Positions 24,170 through 32,223 of a stretch of DNA of 37,996 bases are shown here, piece after piece; the first letter of the stretch is position 1; every line of letters begins with the position of its first letter. This DNA comes from Chloroflexota bacterium (GTDB lineage: Bacteria; Cyanobacteriota; Vampirovibrionia; Obscuribacterales; Obscuribacteraceae), in NCBI GenBank assembly GCA_005240105.1, contig SBAT01000262.1:1-37996 (forward strand), written 5' to 3'. A program made the position numbers and the translations under genes. Below the pieces are notes generated by a model, which was not told the DNA's origin, ran no database searches, and saw only the letters and a program-made list of their open reading frames with translations.

Positions 24170-26044
24170 ATGAAGAAACGCCTATTGCTGGCAGCCAGTT
24201 TGTCTTTAGTAAGTGGATTGCTTTTCAACGCAACCACCGGGCAAGCCGTTGCATTAACGCAGAGCCAGAGCCCCAATATCCTTAAAGGTCGTATTCAAAC
24301 GGATATTAAGGCAGCCGATGATCTCATGCTTAAAGGTAAGTACGCAGAAGCTGCTGACCTCTACAACCAAGCAATAAACCAGGACTCAAAGAACGTGCAA
24401 GCCATCGTTGGCTACGGCACAGCTTTGGGCAAGCAGTTTAAGCTAGATGCAGCAGATGCTCAGTTGGACAAAGCTATTCAGCTTGATCCAAACAATGCTG
24501 CTGCTCACAGCGCAAAGGCGATGGTTCTCCTGAACCGTTTGCAATCATCGAATAACACGATCATCAAAAATCGTGATTCGATTTTGCAACAAGCATTGCA
24601 AGAGTGCACCCAGGCAATCCAAATTGACTCCAAGTCACCGGAAGCTCAATACAATTTGGGCATGGTGCTCAAAGAGCAGGGACAGTTGAATGATGCTGCT
24701 TCCGCATTCCGTGCAGCTATCAAAATTGATGGCAACTTCTCTGATGCCTACACTGGTTTGGGTCTCTGCAAGCTGTCGCAAGAATCTTTGGCGGAAGCCC
24801 AAGATGCTTTCAAGCATGCAATTCAAATCAATTCCGGCAACTCCACTGCTCATTATGGCTTAGGCAAGACCTATGTAAAAATGGGACAGTATGATGCCGC
24901 TATTAAGGAATTGAACACTTCGCTGTATCAATATCCGAACAGCGGTCCATCCCGCCTGGCCATGGGTGAAGCATACGAAGGACAAGGCAATACCGTTGCT
25001 GCTATTAAGGAATACCAGCAGTCGATAAGCATTAAGCCGGAAAATACTTCCGCTTACTTGCACATTGCCGACATCCGTGAAGGACGCGGCGACATTGAAA
25101 TGTCCATTGCTGAACTGCGTTCGGCTTTGGAATTGATGCCCACAAATCCTGAATTGCGTCAGCGCATAGGTGATGAGTGCTTGCAGTTGGATAAACTGGA
25201 TCAAGCAATCAAAGAGTACCAGACCATTCTGTCCACGACGCCAAACAGCGTTGCCGCAGCTCAAGGTCTGACTCGTGCTTATTACCTGAAAGCACAAAAG
25301 GATTCAGCCGGTGCTTTCTTGTCGTCTAACGACTACGAGCAAGCCGACCAGATGATCCAGCAAGCGATTAACTTGAACCCAAACAATATGGAATTGCGTT
25401 TGGCTCAAGCTAAGATGCGTTCGTTGTCCGGTAAGCCAATAGACTTAAATGCCATTGGCACACCAACAAATGATGGCGAAAGAATTGCTTACGCTGAAGC
25501 ATTGCTGGCCCAGAACAAATTTGTTGAAGCTGATAACCAAATGAACATGGTTATTTCTAAGGCAAATGATCCTAAGCAAGTGTTCGCCATAGGCGATCTG
25601 GCTTTGATGATTAAAGACCTGAACGCTGCTGAAGCTGCCTACAATAAGGCTTCAACAATGCCAGGATCTGCTGAGCGCGCTAAGCGTGGTTTGGCTCTTT
25701 GTGCCAAGGCTCGCGAACAAGCCAAGGAAGACTTGAACATGGCCCAAGACCTGTCCATGAAAAAGCAATTGGCTAGCTCGATCGATAAGTATCATGCTGC
25801 TATCTACGATGATCCGAAGGTATGGCAAGCACGTATCGGTCTAGCAAAGACTTTGGAAAGACAGCGTCCGCTGGTATCCAAAGATCTGCGCGAAGCAATT
25901 GTTCAGTACAAGGCCTACATGGCGCTGGACACCAACTTGCCTGAAAAGGAACGAGCAAAACTCGACAAGCACATTCAGCAGCTTGATGAGAAAGCCTACA
26001 AGTTGGAAATGAAGGCCCAAGCACAAGGCAGAAGCCAGGGCTAA
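24170..26044 (+). CDS. Secreted tetratricopeptide-repeat protein
   Basis: A 624-residue protein with a signal peptide (MKKRLLLAASLSLVSGLLF ... TTGQAVA). From about residue 45 it consists mainly of 34-residue TPR units, recognisable by their repeated Pro-Asn/Pro-Glu and Ala/Leu spacing: YAEAADLYNQAINQDSKN, AAHSAKAMVLLNR, PEAQYNLGMVLKEQGQL, SDAYTGLGLCKLSQ, TAHYGLGKTYVKMGQYDAAI, GPSRLAMGEAYEGQGN, TSAYLHIADIREGRGD. Later units (about 390-620) are more divergent. The tail is basic and Gln-rich. A strong Shine-Dalgarno and a strong terminator flank it, so it is monocistronic. It probably scaffolds envelope complexes in the periplasm or on the cell surface; the partner is unknown. Confidence 0.88.
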   Translation: MKKRLLLAASLSLVSGLLFNATTGQAVALTQSQSPNILKGRIQTDIKAADDLMLKGKYAEAADLYNQAINQDSKNVQAIVGYGTALGKQFKLDAADAQLDKAIQLDPNNAAAHSAKAMVLLNRLQSSNNTIIKNRDSILQQALQECTQAIQIDSKSPEAQYNLGMVLKEQGQLNDAASAFRAAIKIDGNFSDAYTGLGLCKLSQESLAEAQDAFKHAIQINSGNSTAHYGLGKTYVKMGQYDAAIKELNTSLYQYPNSGPSRLAMGEAYEGQGNTVAAIKEYQQSISIKPENTSAYLHIADIREGRGDIEMSIAELRSALELMPTNPELRQRIGDECLQLDKLDQAIKEYQTILSTTPNSVAAAQGLTRAYYLKAQKDSAGAFLSSNDYEQADQMIQQAINLNPNNMELRLAQAKMRSLSGKPIDLNAIGTPTNDGERIAYAEALLAQNKFVEADNQMNMVISKANDPKQVFAIGDLALMIKDLNAAEAAYNKASTMPGSAERAKRGLALCAKAREQAKEDLNMAQDLSMKKQLASSIDKYHAAIYDDPKVWQARIGLAKTLERQRPLVSKDLREAIVQYKAYMALDTNLPEKERAKLDKHIQQLDEKAYKLEMKAQAQGRSQG

Positions 26045-26065
26045 GCTCGGCCAACGCTAAATAAG

Positions 26066-26099
26066 AAGAGGGCAGGTCCAAGACCTGCCCTCTTTGTTT
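26066..26099. terminator. Bidirectional intrinsic terminator
   Basis: A perfect 13-base-pair stem (26066-26078 with 26082-26094) closes a CAA loop. It is followed by TGTTT on the plus strand and by a T-rich run (CTTATTT) on the minus strand. It sits between the stops of the convergent TPR and GGDEF genes and can end both transcripts. Confidence 0.9.
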
Positions 26100-26793
26100 A
26101 AACCGTACAAGCCCTATCGCCGCCGCGTTGGACTGCTAGTTCCAGTGCTTGCACCGAGCGGGCGATTAATTCGTCGTGCTCGCGAGCGTGCGTTGGGAAA
26201 GATGCCAAACCTATCGAAGCTGTCACTTTGAGATTGTGCCAGTTGTGTGTAATGGCTTGGGTGCCGATGCGCTGTCTAAGTCTTTCTGCCACCACGGAAG
26301 CACCGGATGTGTTGGTCTCCGGGAAAATAATGGCAAATTCTTCTGCGCTGTAACGTGCTGGAATGTCCACGTCACGAATACTTGTGCGCAAGACGTTGGC
26401 CACGACTTTGAGCACCGCATCGCCTGTGAGCGCTCCGTATTGACGTTGAATTTCCTTGAAGCCGTCGATGGAGATCATGGCTAAAGATACTGGGCGCTTA
26501 TAACGCTTGCCGCGCTTAATCTCGTCTTTCAACTCCTTTAAAAACGTCCTGGAGTTATAGAGTTCTGTTAGTGAATCCAATAGAGCCAGACGCTCTAAAT
26601 CCTCGGTTTTTGCGGAGGTCAAAGTAGCCTGCGTGCTCGACAGCAGACTGCGTTGCTCCAGCTCTTTTACCCGTTCCATAACCTGACTGTCGACAGCTTG
26701 GCGTTGTACGTTCGGCTTAGTGCGTTGCGGGGACTCTAATACCCGGCAGAACATGCAATTTTGGCTGCAAATGTGGTCTTTCATTCCTACCAT
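26098..26793 (-). CDS. Degenerate GGDEF-domain protein with N-terminal cysteine cluster
   Basis: A 231-residue soluble protein. The C-terminal part (about 68-228) is a GGDEF fold: LDSLTELYNSRTFLKEL, MISIDGFKEIQRQYG with the metal-site D110, VLRTSIRDVDIPARYS, and TASIGLASFP. The signature loop reads SAEEF (149-153) instead of GGDEF/GGEEF, so both glycines that contact GTP are replaced; cyclase activity is doubtful. A short helical linker (about 35-65) precedes it. The first 20 residues hold CSQNCMFC (C9, C13, C16), a possible metal or Fe-S site. ATG 26793 has AGGTA 7 bases upstream; ATG 26784 is an alternative. It may be a GTP- or c-di-GMP-binding regulator rather than an enzyme. Confidence 0.8.
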   Translation of the reverse strand: MVGMKDHICSQNCMFCRVLESPQRTKPNVQRQAVDSQVMERVKELEQRSLLSSTQATLTSAKTEDLERLALLDSLTELYNSRTFLKELKDEIKRGKRYKRPVSLAMISIDGFKEIQRQYGALTGDAVLKVVANVLRTSIRDVDIPARYSAEEFAIIFPETNTSGASVVAERLRQRIGTQAITHNWHNLKVTASIGLASFPTHAREHDELIARSVQALELAVQRGGDRACTV

Positions 26794-26921
26794 GACTGTT
26801 ACCTGATTGATGTGTACTTGTTTGCTGGGACTGTCCTAAAGGTGCTCAGGGCCTTTGTTCCCTGGCTAGCATTTGGCCAAACCCGATGAGACTAGTATAA
26901 ATGAAATATTTTAAATTGGGC

Positions 26922-28274
26922 TCAAACCGGCACCTGTGGGGCTATTGCCGTCACCTTGTGGTTGGAGACGATCGGTCTGCCGCCCACAAAAACGTCGATG
27001 GCGGAGGTGTCTCCGTAGAGCAATACGTCATAAGGTGAACAATCCTGCCGATAATTGCTGTCAATTGCAAAAACGGCAATATCTGCTTCTTTGCCGGTAG
27101 TTAGCGTGCCGACCTTATCGGACAGCCCGACAGCTTGGGCGGCGACAATAGTTAGTGCTTCTAAGGCGTCCTTGGCGGTCAAGGAAAAGTCCGGATTGAC
27201 AGCACGATGTAGGTTCCAAGCAAAGCGTGCTTCATTTAAGACGTTCAAATCGTCTACCGAAGCTGAGCTATCTGTCCCCAATCCCACATGCAAGCCGGAT
27301 TCCACCAAATTTAAAAATCGAGCTACGCCATTTCTCAAACGACTGTTGCTGCGTGGGCAATGAGCAATAGAAACCTGAGCTTTTTTCAATAGTTCGATGT
27401 CTTTGTCACTCAAGTGAACAGCATGAGCTGCCAGAGTATTGCGGCTCAACAAGCCCAAACTATCTAGATGTTCAACAGGAGACATGCCCTTGCCTCGCCA
27501 ACTGTAATTGCTATTAGCACCAGTGACCGACATATTGGTGAGAAAAGCGTCAAGCTCGGCATTACCTGTGTGGATCCACTCACATTCTTGTTGGGATTCG
27601 GCAATATGAACCAAGACTGGTAGTCCCTGGGCATCAGCCCAGTTTTTTGCTAATTGCCAGAGCGAAGGACAAACAGTATAAGGCGTGTGTGGTGCCACTG
27701 TCATTGTAATGAAACCGGCATCAATAGCTGATTTCAGCTCATTGGAAGCAACGGTCATGAAATTGTGGTACTTCTGCAACCATGATTGCCACACCTGTTG
27801 AGACGTTGCTTCCTCAATGCCGAAAACTTCCAGTCCGACAATTGCCCTCAGTCCGACTTGCGAGGCAGCATTCGCTGCTTGTCCAGTGAAAGAAGAATCA
27901 ACAATCAGGGTTGTGCCGGATTGGGCAATAGCGCGAGCGCCGTTTAGAGCCGACTGTTGCCACTGGCCTTCGCCCCATTTCCAGGCGTTGGCCATCAGGT
28001 TGCTTATCCAGTTGAAAAAACTGGATTGGGTATCGAACAAGGCAAGGTCTGAGTAATCCAGGTGGGTATGCAGGTTGATTAAACCAGGAGTAATAATTGC
28101 CTGACCGTAATCTTTATTTAGCACTCCACCGGTGGACTGGAATTGCTCCTGGGTAAGTACAGCAGCTACCTGTCGGCCCGCAATGACGACAACACCGTGC
28201 TCAATTGGTGGACCATCGATAGGTAGAACCCAGCGGGCAGTCAGCGCTATGGAATTGTTTTTGTCGTCTGGCAT
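26922..28274 (-). CDS. Amidohydrolase (TRZ/ATZ, SAH/MTA- or aminofutalosine-deaminase-like)
   Basis: A 450-residue cytoplasmic metal-dependent hydrolase of the deaminase-like amidohydrolase subgroup. Metal ligands are visible as H69-x-H71 in GLINLHTHLDYSDL, a His in VLVHIAESQQE (about 221), a His in LAAHAVHLSD (about 280) and Asp in GLGTDSSASVDDLN (about 335). The conserved AHCPRSNSRLRNG follows the third histidine. The flanking beta-sandwich pieces (1-60 and about 390-450) are present. Members deaminate S-adenosylhomocysteine, methylthioadenosine, guanine or aminofutalosine, or dechlorinate triazines; no neighbour fixes the substrate, and no mqn genes are in the window. It diverges from yceD with only 48 bases between starts. 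Confidence 0.82.
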   Translation of the reverse strand: MPDDKNNSIALTARWVLPIDGPPIEHGVVVIAGRQVAAVLTQEQFQSTGGVLNKDYGQAIITPGLINLHTHLDYSDLALFDTQSSFFNWISNLMANAWKWGEGQWQQSALNGARAIAQSGTTLIVDSSFTGQAANAASQVGLRAIVGLEVFGIEEATSQQVWQSWLQKYHNFMTVASNELKSAIDAGFITMTVAPHTPYTVCPSLWQLAKNWADAQGLPVLVHIAESQQECEWIHTGNAELDAFLTNMSVTGANSNYSWRGKGMSPVEHLDSLGLLSRNTLAAHAVHLSDKDIELLKKAQVSIAHCPRSNSRLRNGVARFLNLVESGLHVGLGTDSSASVDDLNVLNEARFAWNLHRAVNPDFSLTAKDALEALTIVAAQAVGLSDKVGTLTTGKEADIAVFAIDSNYRQDCSPYDVLLYGDTSAIDVFVGGRPIVSNHKVTAIAPQVPV

Positions 28275-28307
28275 AAGGTAAATGGTAAAGCAGTTACGGT
28301 TATTTTG

Positions 28308-28316
28308 TGCTATCTT
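28308..28316 (+). promoter_or_regulatory. Possible extended -10 promoter for the yceD-rpmF-plsX-fabH cluster
   Basis: TGCTATCTT (28308-28316) fits an extended -10 element (TGn then TATCTT). A start 6-7 bases downstream would fall at the GTG at 28323, which lacks a spaced Shine-Dalgarno, so the message could be leaderless. No -35 box is apparent. Confidence 0.3.
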
Positions 28317-28322
28317 GGCAGG

Positions 28323-28844
28323 GTGAAAATAAGCATAGACGAGCTAAAAGCTCAGCCACAACACATTGACTTCAAAGAGACTATTGAAGGGCTGGAGGCA
28401 GTCAAGCCTGTCTTGGGCGAAATAACTCTTAGCCATTCCAGCTACGGCGTAAAAGTAGTTGGCCGTGTTCAAACTTTACTTAAGCTGAACTGCGACCGCT
28501 GTTTGCGACCATATTTCCAGAGTCTTGGCGTGGACATTGACGAGAGCCTGGTTTATCCGCCGGAAAATGAGATCCAACGTGATCGCGAACTCTTGAAGCG
28601 CGATTTTGTCGAATTGTTACCGGAAGATGGTCTGATAGATGTGACCGACTTAGTTTATCAAGCGATCACTTTAGCTACCCCTAACATTGCCTCTTGTGGC
28701 TCAGAATGCCCAGGATTGCCTGCTGGAGCCACTGGAGCAAGCGGGAAAACATTAGCCGGAGATAAGAATCGGCAAGATTTAATTGATCCAAGGTGGCAGA
28801 ACTTAAAGACTATCTTTTCAAACGATGAAAAAGACAAGAACTAA
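28323..28844 (+). CDS. yceD: YceD/DUF177 family protein
   Basis: A 173-residue protein of the DUF177 (YceD) family, which nearly always precedes rpmF; in E. coli it is linked to 23S rRNA or ribosome maturation. The central cysteine motif LNCDRCLRPYFQSLGVDIDE (about 54-73) and the acidic C-terminal DLVYQAITLATP region are typical. A second Cys pair, SCGSECPGLP, is near residue 125; the tail after it is Gly/Ala-rich. I use GTG 28323 because MKISIDELK is the usual N-terminus; TTG 28305 is also in frame. It is followed by rpmF, plsX, fabH and fabD. Confidence 0.82.
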   Translation: MKISIDELKAQPQHIDFKETIEGLEAVKPVLGEITLSHSSYGVKVVGRVQTLLKLNCDRCLRPYFQSLGVDIDESLVYPPENEIQRDRELLKRDFVELLPEDGLIDVTDLVYQAITLATPNIASCGSECPGLPAGATGASGKTLAGDKNRQDLIDPRWQNLKTIFSNDEKDKN

Positions 28845-28881
28845 TAGATAATATGTGATCCGTTGCAACGGAGATAAGCCA

Positions 28882-29076
28882 ATGGCACAACCAAAGAAGA
28901 AAACATCACATCAAAAACAGCACTCCCGCCGCTCCAAGGTGTGGAAGGCTGTTGCTCAAACCATCGTCTCTTGCCCGAACTGTGCACAGCCAACGCGCCG
29001 TCACCAAGTTTGCGTAGAGTGTGGATACTACAGAGGACGTCCAGCGCGTCGCGCCGAATCAGTAGTCACAGAGTAA
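28882..29076 (+). CDS. rpmF: Ribosomal protein L32
   Basis: A 64-residue large-subunit ribosomal protein. The basic N-terminus AQPKKKTSHQKQHSRRSKVW and the zinc ribbon C31-x-x-C34 ... C44-x-x-C47 (CPNCAQPTRRHQVCVECGYY) identify L32 in its cysteine-containing, zinc-binding form. ATG 28882 has GGAG 9 bases upstream; an in-frame extension to 28855 is not supported. It is located between yceD and plsX as in many bacteria. Confidence 0.95.
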   Translation: MAQPKKKTSHQKQHSRRSKVWKAVAQTIVSCPNCAQPTRRHQVCVECGYYRGRPARRAESVVTE

Positions 29077-29100
29077 AACAATCCGGGTAAGGCGTAACAA

Positions 29101-30138
29101 GTGCAGCCCAACCGTAAAAAACAAATACGCATTGCAGTCGACGCCATGGGCGGCGACTTTGCTCCACGCGAGGTGGTTCACGGCTCAGTTCTGGCAGCCC
29201 GTGAATACGGCATTGGTATTCAGCTAGTCGGACCTCCCGAGGCTATTGCCCGCGAACTTAATCGTCACGATAAGCAGGGGCTGGACATAACCATTGTTGC
29301 AGCGTCTGAAGTTGTGGCTATGGACGAGAAGCCGAGCCGGGCCATAGTCAGAAAGAAAGACTCATCAATTGTTGTTGCCACCCGCCAAGTGCACGAAGGA
29401 CTGGCCGACGGTGTTGTAGCTGCCGGCTCCACCGGTGCAGCTGCTGTTGCTGCTCAAATGGGACTAGGGCGCATTGCCAATGTCGATCGCTCGGCGATTG
29501 CTTGCCTGATGCCTACAATTACAGATCGTTACGCCATTTGCCTCGACATGGGTGCCAATGTTGAGTGCGATGCAAATCAGCTTTTGCAATTTGCCCTAAT
29601 GGGCTCAATTCTTTGCAAAGGACTAATGAATGTTGCTGAGCCACGCGTCGGCATCTTGAACATTGGAGCTGAAGAGACTAAGGGCAATGACCTGGTCAAA
29701 GGAGCATATAAGCTTTGCAAAGAAAACAAAGAACTTAACTTCATCGGCTTTACCGAAGGGCGTGACTTCCCAATGGGCAAAGTCGACGTAGTTGTAACTG
29801 ATGGGTTTACCGGCAACGTCGCCCTGAAGACAGCTGAGGGTATCGCCAACATGGTTACCCATATGCTGAGACAAGAACTTCTAAGCGATTGGCGCGGAAA
29901 AATTGGTGCGGCCATTGCTAAGCCCAGCTTCCAGGCGCTCAAGAGACGTATTGATTACAATGAATTTGGAGGCGCACTTCTTGTTGGAGTTAAAGGAGTT
30001 TGCGTTATTGCCCATGGCGGCTCCAAGCACAGAGCTATTAAGAATGCCATTCGCACCGCTAAGGACATGGTCAATGCCGACATCGTCAAACAAATCGAGT
30101 TGACATTCGGCAAAGTGGCGGCAGGGAGTAAGAAGTGA
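29101..30138 (+). CDS. plsX: Phosphate acyltransferase PlsX
   Basis: A 345-residue peripheral membrane enzyme making acyl-phosphate from acyl-ACP for phospholipid synthesis. Signatures: IAVDAMGGDFAPREVVHG (about 11-28), VAAGSTGAAAVAAQ (about 104), RSAIACLMPT, LDMGANVECDANQLLQFA (about 149-166), NIGAEETKGNDLVKGAY, DGFTGNVALKTAEG and a C-terminal FGGALLVGVKGVCVIAHGGS. The start is GTG 29101 with AAGG upstream. The gene follows rpmF by 24 bases and overlaps fabH by 4 bases (GTGA), so the two are coupled. Confidence 0.96.
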   Translation: MQPNRKKQIRIAVDAMGGDFAPREVVHGSVLAAREYGIGIQLVGPPEAIARELNRHDKQGLDITIVAASEVVAMDEKPSRAIVRKKDSSIVVATRQVHEGLADGVVAAGSTGAAAVAAQMGLGRIANVDRSAIACLMPTITDRYAICLDMGANVECDANQLLQFALMGSILCKGLMNVAEPRVGILNIGAEETKGNDLVKGAYKLCKENKELNFIGFTEGRDFPMGKVDVVVTDGFTGNVALKTAEGIANMVTHMLRQELLSDWRGKIGAAIAKPSFQALKRRIDYNEFGGALLVGVKGVCVIAHGGSKHRAIKNAIRTAKDMVNADIVKQIELTFGKVAAGSKK

Positions 30139-31145
30139 ACTTGTCCATCGGAGCCAGGCTAATCGGGGTCGGTGCATGCGTCCCTGATTCAGTGGTGACC
30201 AATACGGATTTGGAGAAGCTTGTCGATACATCCGACGAGTGGATCCGTACACGAACAGGAATTCGCGAGCGGCGAGTGGTTAAGGACAATGAAACTGCTT
30301 CCGGCTTGGCTATTGGTGCCGCTAAAGATGCAATTGCTTTTGCTGGTATTGATCCGGCAATTATTGATCTAATAGTTGTAGCTACCTCTACGCCGGACAA
30401 CCTCTATCCCTCAACGGCATGTTTGGTGCAGGCCGACATTGGCGCAACGCGAGCGGCAGCTTTCGACTTAGAAGCTGCTTGCACTGGAATAATTTACGCA
30501 TTGGCCGTTGGTCAACAATTTATTGGCTCCGGCACATTCAAGACAGTCCTTGTAATTGGTGTTGATATTCACTCACGCTTCTTGGATTGGGAAGACCGCA
30601 ACACTTGCGTATTGTTTGGCGATGGCGCCGGTGCATTTATCATGCAAGCGTCTGAGGAAAACGAAATACTCAGTACATATTTAAGAGCAGATGGAACCGG
30701 TGGTCACCTGTTATGCATACCAAATTCCAACGTAGCTTTTCCGCATGCCGGCACAACGCCGCCAAAAGCAATCAGCCGTTTCCTTAGTATGAACGGACGC
30801 GTTGTTTACGAATTTGCTATTAAAGCTGTACCGGAGGCTATCGAGGCTGCTTGTGCTCGAGCAGGCATTCAAGTCAGAGACATTGATTTCTTGGTCCCCC
30901 ACCAGGCAAACCAACGGATCATCAAAGCTGCAGCCGAGCGCTTAGGTTTTCCACCGGAGCAGATAGTCACTAATATAGATCAGTATGGCAACACATCTGC
31001 GGCATCCATTCCGCTGGCATTTTCCGATGCCGTTAAGCGCGGACAAATAAAAGGTCCTGTTACCTGTGCATTGGTCGGCTTCGGCGGCGGGCTAACCTGG
31101 GGCTCGGCTATCCTAAAATGGACAGCCAAAGACAGCCGGACATAA
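30135..31145 (+). CDS. fabH: 3-oxoacyl-ACP synthase III
   Basis: A 336-residue condensing enzyme that starts fatty-acid synthesis by joining acetyl-CoA (or a branched acyl-CoA) to malonyl-ACP. The catalytic triad is complete: C116 in LEAACTGIIYALAVG, H256 in FLVPHQANQRII and N286 in NIDQYGNTSAASIPLA. The CoA-binding DEWIRTRTGIRERR is present near residue 34. The GTG start overlaps plsX by 4 bases. The C-terminal GFGGGLTWGSAILKW is conserved. Length and order fit the plsX-fabH-fabD arrangement. Confidence 0.97.
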   Translation: MNLSIGARLIGVGACVPDSVVTNTDLEKLVDTSDEWIRTRTGIRERRVVKDNETASGLAIGAAKDAIAFAGIDPAIIDLIVVATSTPDNLYPSTACLVQADIGATRAAAFDLEAACTGIIYALAVGQQFIGSGTFKTVLVIGVDIHSRFLDWEDRNTCVLFGDGAGAFIMQASEENEILSTYLRADGTGGHLLCIPNSNVAFPHAGTTPPKAISRFLSMNGRVVYEFAIKAVPEAIEAACARAGIQVRDIDFLVPHQANQRIIKAAAERLGFPPEQIVTNIDQYGNTSAASIPLAFSDAVKRGQIKGPVTCALVGFGGGLTWGSAILKWTAKDSRT

Positions 31146-31153
31146 CGGCTCTT

Positions 31154-31199
31154 TGTCATTTCGAGCGAAGGTGCGAAGCGCCGAAGTCGAGAAATCTAC
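31154..31199. repeat. REP-like palindromic element between fabH and fabD
   Basis: The 108-base fabH-fabD gap holds an imperfect palindrome. ATTTCGA (31158-31164) faces TCGAGAAAT (31188-31196) around a GGTGC-GAA-GCGCC hairpin (31170-31182). This pattern recalls dispersed REP-type repeats seen in many genomes. Only one copy is in this window, so repeat status is inferred. It could form a stable mRNA hairpin that separates fabD expression from fabH. Confidence 0.5.
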
Positions 31200-31253
31200 C
31201 GCAAGTCCTAGAAGTCCAAGTAAATAAACAACGTCCAACTAACGGAGTACTCC

Positions 31254-32210
31254 ATGAAAATCGCCTGTTTATTCCCCGGACAAGGTTCCCAATCCGTCGG
31301 CATGGGCAAAGATCTTTCCGACAACTTTGCAGAAGCTCGCAAGACTTTCGAAGCTGTAGATAAAGTAGCAGGACGTAGTTTGAGCAAGCTGTGCTTTGAA
31401 GGTCCGGAAGAGGAATTAAAGCGCACGATCAATACACAGCCGACAATATTGGCTGCCTCTCTAGCTGCCTGGCAATGTTACAAGGCTGCTGGTGGTCCAA
31501 CGCCGCAGTATGTCGCCGGTCACAGCTTGGGCGAATTCACTGCCCTTGTTGCCTGCGAAGCCCTTTCTTTAGAAGAAGCTGTACGCCTTGTCGATAAGCG
31601 ATCGCAATTGATGGAGAGCTGTCCCAAAGGAGCAATGTCCGCTGTTCTAGGAATGGACAAGGATGTTTTGCAGCAATGCTGTGATGAAGCCAGCAAAGAA
31701 AGCAAGTCAGCAAATGCAGATGCAACGGTAATCATCGCTAACTACAACACTCGTGAACAACTGGTTATCTCCGGTAGTCCGGATGCTGTAGCCAAAGCCG
31801 GCGAACTGGCTAAAGCTAGGGGCGGCAAAGTAATCCCTCTTCCAGTGGGTGGTGCTTTCCACTCACCTTTGATGTCGTCTGCTGCATCTGTATTTGAGCA
31901 AGAAATAAAACAGTGTCGAATTAGCCATGCCAAGTTTGCCATTGTGCAAAATGTTGATGCTAAAGCTTCGTTGGATGAAGCTGCGATTCAAGAGAAACTC
32001 TCCAAGCAAATGCCTAGTGCTGTGCGCTGGTGTGACACTGTCGAGCTTATGCTTTCCCAAGGTGTTGATACATTTGTAGAAATTGGCCCGGGTAAGGTAT
32101 TAGCCGGCACAGTGAAGAAAATCGATCGCCAGGCAAATATTTTCAATGTCTATGACAAGTCGACATTGGAAGCTGCCATTGCTGCATTGAAAGCTAAAGT
32201 AGCAGTTTAA
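31254..32210 (+). CDS. fabD: Malonyl-CoA:ACP transacylase
   Basis: A 318-residue enzyme loading malonyl groups onto ACP. The N-terminal ACLFPGQGSQSVGMGKDL, the nucleophile S91 in AGHSLGEFTALVA, H203 in GGAFHSPLM, and TFVEIGPGKVLAGTVKKI near the C-terminus are all present. GGAG (31244-31247) lies 6 bases before ATG 31254. It is the last gene of the cluster: acpP, fabG and fabF do not follow. The next gene is convergent, with 13 bases between the stops. Confidence 0.97.
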   Translation: MKIACLFPGQGSQSVGMGKDLSDNFAEARKTFEAVDKVAGRSLSKLCFEGPEEELKRTINTQPTILAASLAAWQCYKAAGGPTPQYVAGHSLGEFTALVACEALSLEEAVRLVDKRSQLMESCPKGAMSAVLGMDKDVLQQCCDEASKESKSANADATVIIANYNTREQLVISGSPDAVAKAGELAKARGGKVIPLPVGGAFHSPLMSSAASVFEQEIKQCRISHAKFAIVQNVDAKASLDEAAIQEKLSKQMPSAVRWCDTVELMLSQGVDTFVEIGPGKVLAGTVKKIDRQANIFNVYDKSTLEAAIAALKAKVAV

Positions 32211-32223
32211 ATTAACGCGGTTG

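Noticed and set aside
26840..26870. Inverted repeat CAGGG ... CCCTG between the GGDEF and amidohydrolase genes as a terminator
   Set aside because: The stem is only 5 base pairs with an 8-base loop and no T-tract follows on either strand.
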